In this document: positions 63,223 to 64,000 of the stretch, in pieces | Numbering within the stretch: position 1 is the first letter of the stretch | Layout of the letters: every line of letters starts with the position of its first letter | DNA from: Crossaster papposus | Taxonomy: Eukaryota; Echinodermata; Asteroidea; Velatida; Solasteridae | Assembly (NCBI GenBank): GCA_037893245.1 | Contig: JBAIAA010000788.1 | Coordinates: forward strand, 248,001 to 312,000 | Direction: 5' to 3' | DNA: 64,000 nucleotides | Translations under genes and position numbers: made by a program | The notes under the pieces: generated by a model | The model's database searches: none | What the model was told of the DNA's origin: nothing | Seen by the model: the letters and a program-made list of their open reading frames with translations, nothing else

Positions 63223-64000
63223 ATGTCAGACGTCAAAGAGTTAACCGAGTTAGGTAAAACGTTTGGTCTAAGTGGTCCCGAGTTGTTGAATTATGTCAGA
63301 ACTGAAAGAGAATATATTGATAAGAAAGATCACGAAGATAGAAAAGAAAAGGAACGTCTTGCTAGAGATGATAGGGCTCATGAGTTTGAATTGCGCAAAC
63401 AAGACTTTGAATTGCGTAGACAGGAAAAGGAAATCCTCGAATTGCAGTTGAAGACAGACGAACTAAAGATAAAAGGTGAGAAAGTTGAGGCCCATGGTAA
63501 TGTAACAAATGCATATAAAACCAAAGCTCCTAAATTGCCTTTCTTTGATGACAGCAAAGATGATATTGATTCTTACCTTCAGCGATTTGAGCGTTATGCT
63601 CACTCACAGGGTTGGGCTGAAGAGTCCTGGGCAATTAACTTGAGTGCGTTGTTAAAAGGGAAAGCATTAGATGTATATTCACGCATTTCACCAGATGACT
63701 CAAATAATTATGGCGAGCTTAAGTCAGCCTTACTCAAGAGATACAGACTCACTCAAGAAGGCTTTCGTCAAAGGTTTAGATCAGCTAAGCCAGAACAAGG
63801 CGAGACTGCACCCCAATTTGTAGTTAGGCTTGACAACCTTTTTACTAGATGGGTTGAATTAGCAAAAGTGGAGAAAAGTTATGCAAGTATTAAAGATCTC
63901 CTTTTGCGTGAGCAATTCATTAATGCTTCAAGCCGAGATCTTGCACTGTTTATCAAGGAACGACAGCCATCAAATGTCACCGACTTAGCTGTCCTTGCAG
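63223..64000 (+). CDS. gag: Gag polyprotein of LTR retrotransposon (5' part, runs off window)
   Basis: The frame is open from ATG 63,223 (A at -3) to the window edge: 259 codons with no stop. Residues about 25-90 are very rich in Lys, Glu, Arg and Asp and probably form a coiled coil, with two copies of FELR about seven residues apart. A capsid domain starts near residue 101 (KAPKLPFFDD), followed by the Gag signature IDSYLQRFERYA, a Trp-containing helix, and LLKGKALDVYSRI. From about residue 175 the sequence (EGFRQRF, FVVRLDNLFTRW, IKDLLLREQFI, LALFIKERQP) follows the pattern of a SCAN domain. The vertebrate SCAN domain is known to derive from a Gypsy-type (Gmr1-like) capsid C-terminal part. 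The product would assemble the particle. A nucleocapsid zinc knuckle and pol would be expected beyond the window. The part seen is undamaged, so the copy may be young. Confidence 0.88.
   Translation, partial: MSDVKELTELGKTFGLSGPELLNYVRTEREYIDKKDHEDRKEKERLARDDRAHEFELRKQDFELRRQEKEILELQLKTDELKIKGEKVEAHGNVTNAYKTKAPKLPFFDDSKDDIDSYLQRFERYAHSQGWAEESWAINLSALLKGKALDVYSRISPDDSNNYGELKSALLKRYRLTQEGFRQRFRSAKPEQGETAPQFVVRLDNLFTRWVELAKVEKSYASIKDLLLREQFINASSRDLALFIKERQPSNVTDLAVLA

Larger units (their letters stand above)
60800..64000 (+). mobile_element. Ty3/Gypsy-type LTR retrotransposon, 5' part
   Basis: The order is 5' LTR, primer binding site, leader and gag, all on the plus strand. The element starts at the exact point where the last satellite monomer is broken, so it most likely inserted into the array. 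The body continues past the window, so protease, reverse transcriptase, RNase H, integrase and the 3' LTR are not visible. Assignment to Ty3/Gypsy rests on the Gag type and is not confirmed by a polymerase. A flanking target duplication such as ATATC (60,795-60,799) would be expected after the 3' LTR. Confidence 0.85.

Noticed and set aside
63036-63257. 73-codon frame with a hydrophobic start in the retrotransposon leader
   Set aside because: It overlaps the gag start in another phase. Gag itself is well supported and this frame shows no family features.

Overview
The window is eukaryotic repeat DNA with no identifiable host gene. About 95% of it (1 to about 60,799) is one satellite array of 64-bp and 75-bp monomers. 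The last 3.2 kb is the 5' part of a Ty3/Gypsy-type LTR retrotransposon that abuts the array and carries a DNA transposon inside its 5' LTR. The Gypsy Gag with a SCAN-like capsid end and the Kolobok-like THAP/TTAA transposon point to an animal. Their general character suggests an aquatic invertebrate or lower chordate, but the species cannot be fixed from the sequence.

Satellite. Two monomer lengths differ by an 11-bp module (GATCTACACCT): a 64-bp short form (S) and a 75-bp long form (L). Rare 77-bp and 74-bp variants occur. I estimate roughly 850-900 monomers. They are ordered into higher-order repeats (HORs): a 12-monomer, 812-bp unit (8 S + 4 L) that recurs about ten times; a 1,990-bp recent tandem duplication; and a ladder of large copies of 7,918, 8,933, 7,093 and 5,255 bp between about 6.8 and 36 kb, whose length differences are whole numbers of monomers. 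At 37,957-40,214 the array flips to the opposite strand for about 2.26 kb, with 2-bp overlaps at both junctions. Beyond it the array resumes in forward orientation and passes into a second lineage with its own repeats (1,114, 3,468, 814 and, nearest the edge, 1,702 bp).

Right flank. The 5' LTR (60,800-62,909, TGTTA...TAACA) ends 2 bp before a tRNA-Pro-type primer binding site. A leader follows, then a gag reading frame open from 63,223 to the window edge. Inside the LTR, 61,607-62,837 is a 1,231-bp element with 15-bp perfect terminal inverted repeats and TTAA duplications. It carries a frameshifted THAP zinc-finger gene on the minus strand, as expected for a decayed Kolobok-like transposon. 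The order of events is therefore satellite, then LTR element insertion, then DNA transposon insertion into the LTR.

The short reading frames inside the satellite are by-products of the repeat: most start at GTG, they run across monomer joins, and no promoter or gene structure accompanies them. They are not annotated as genes.
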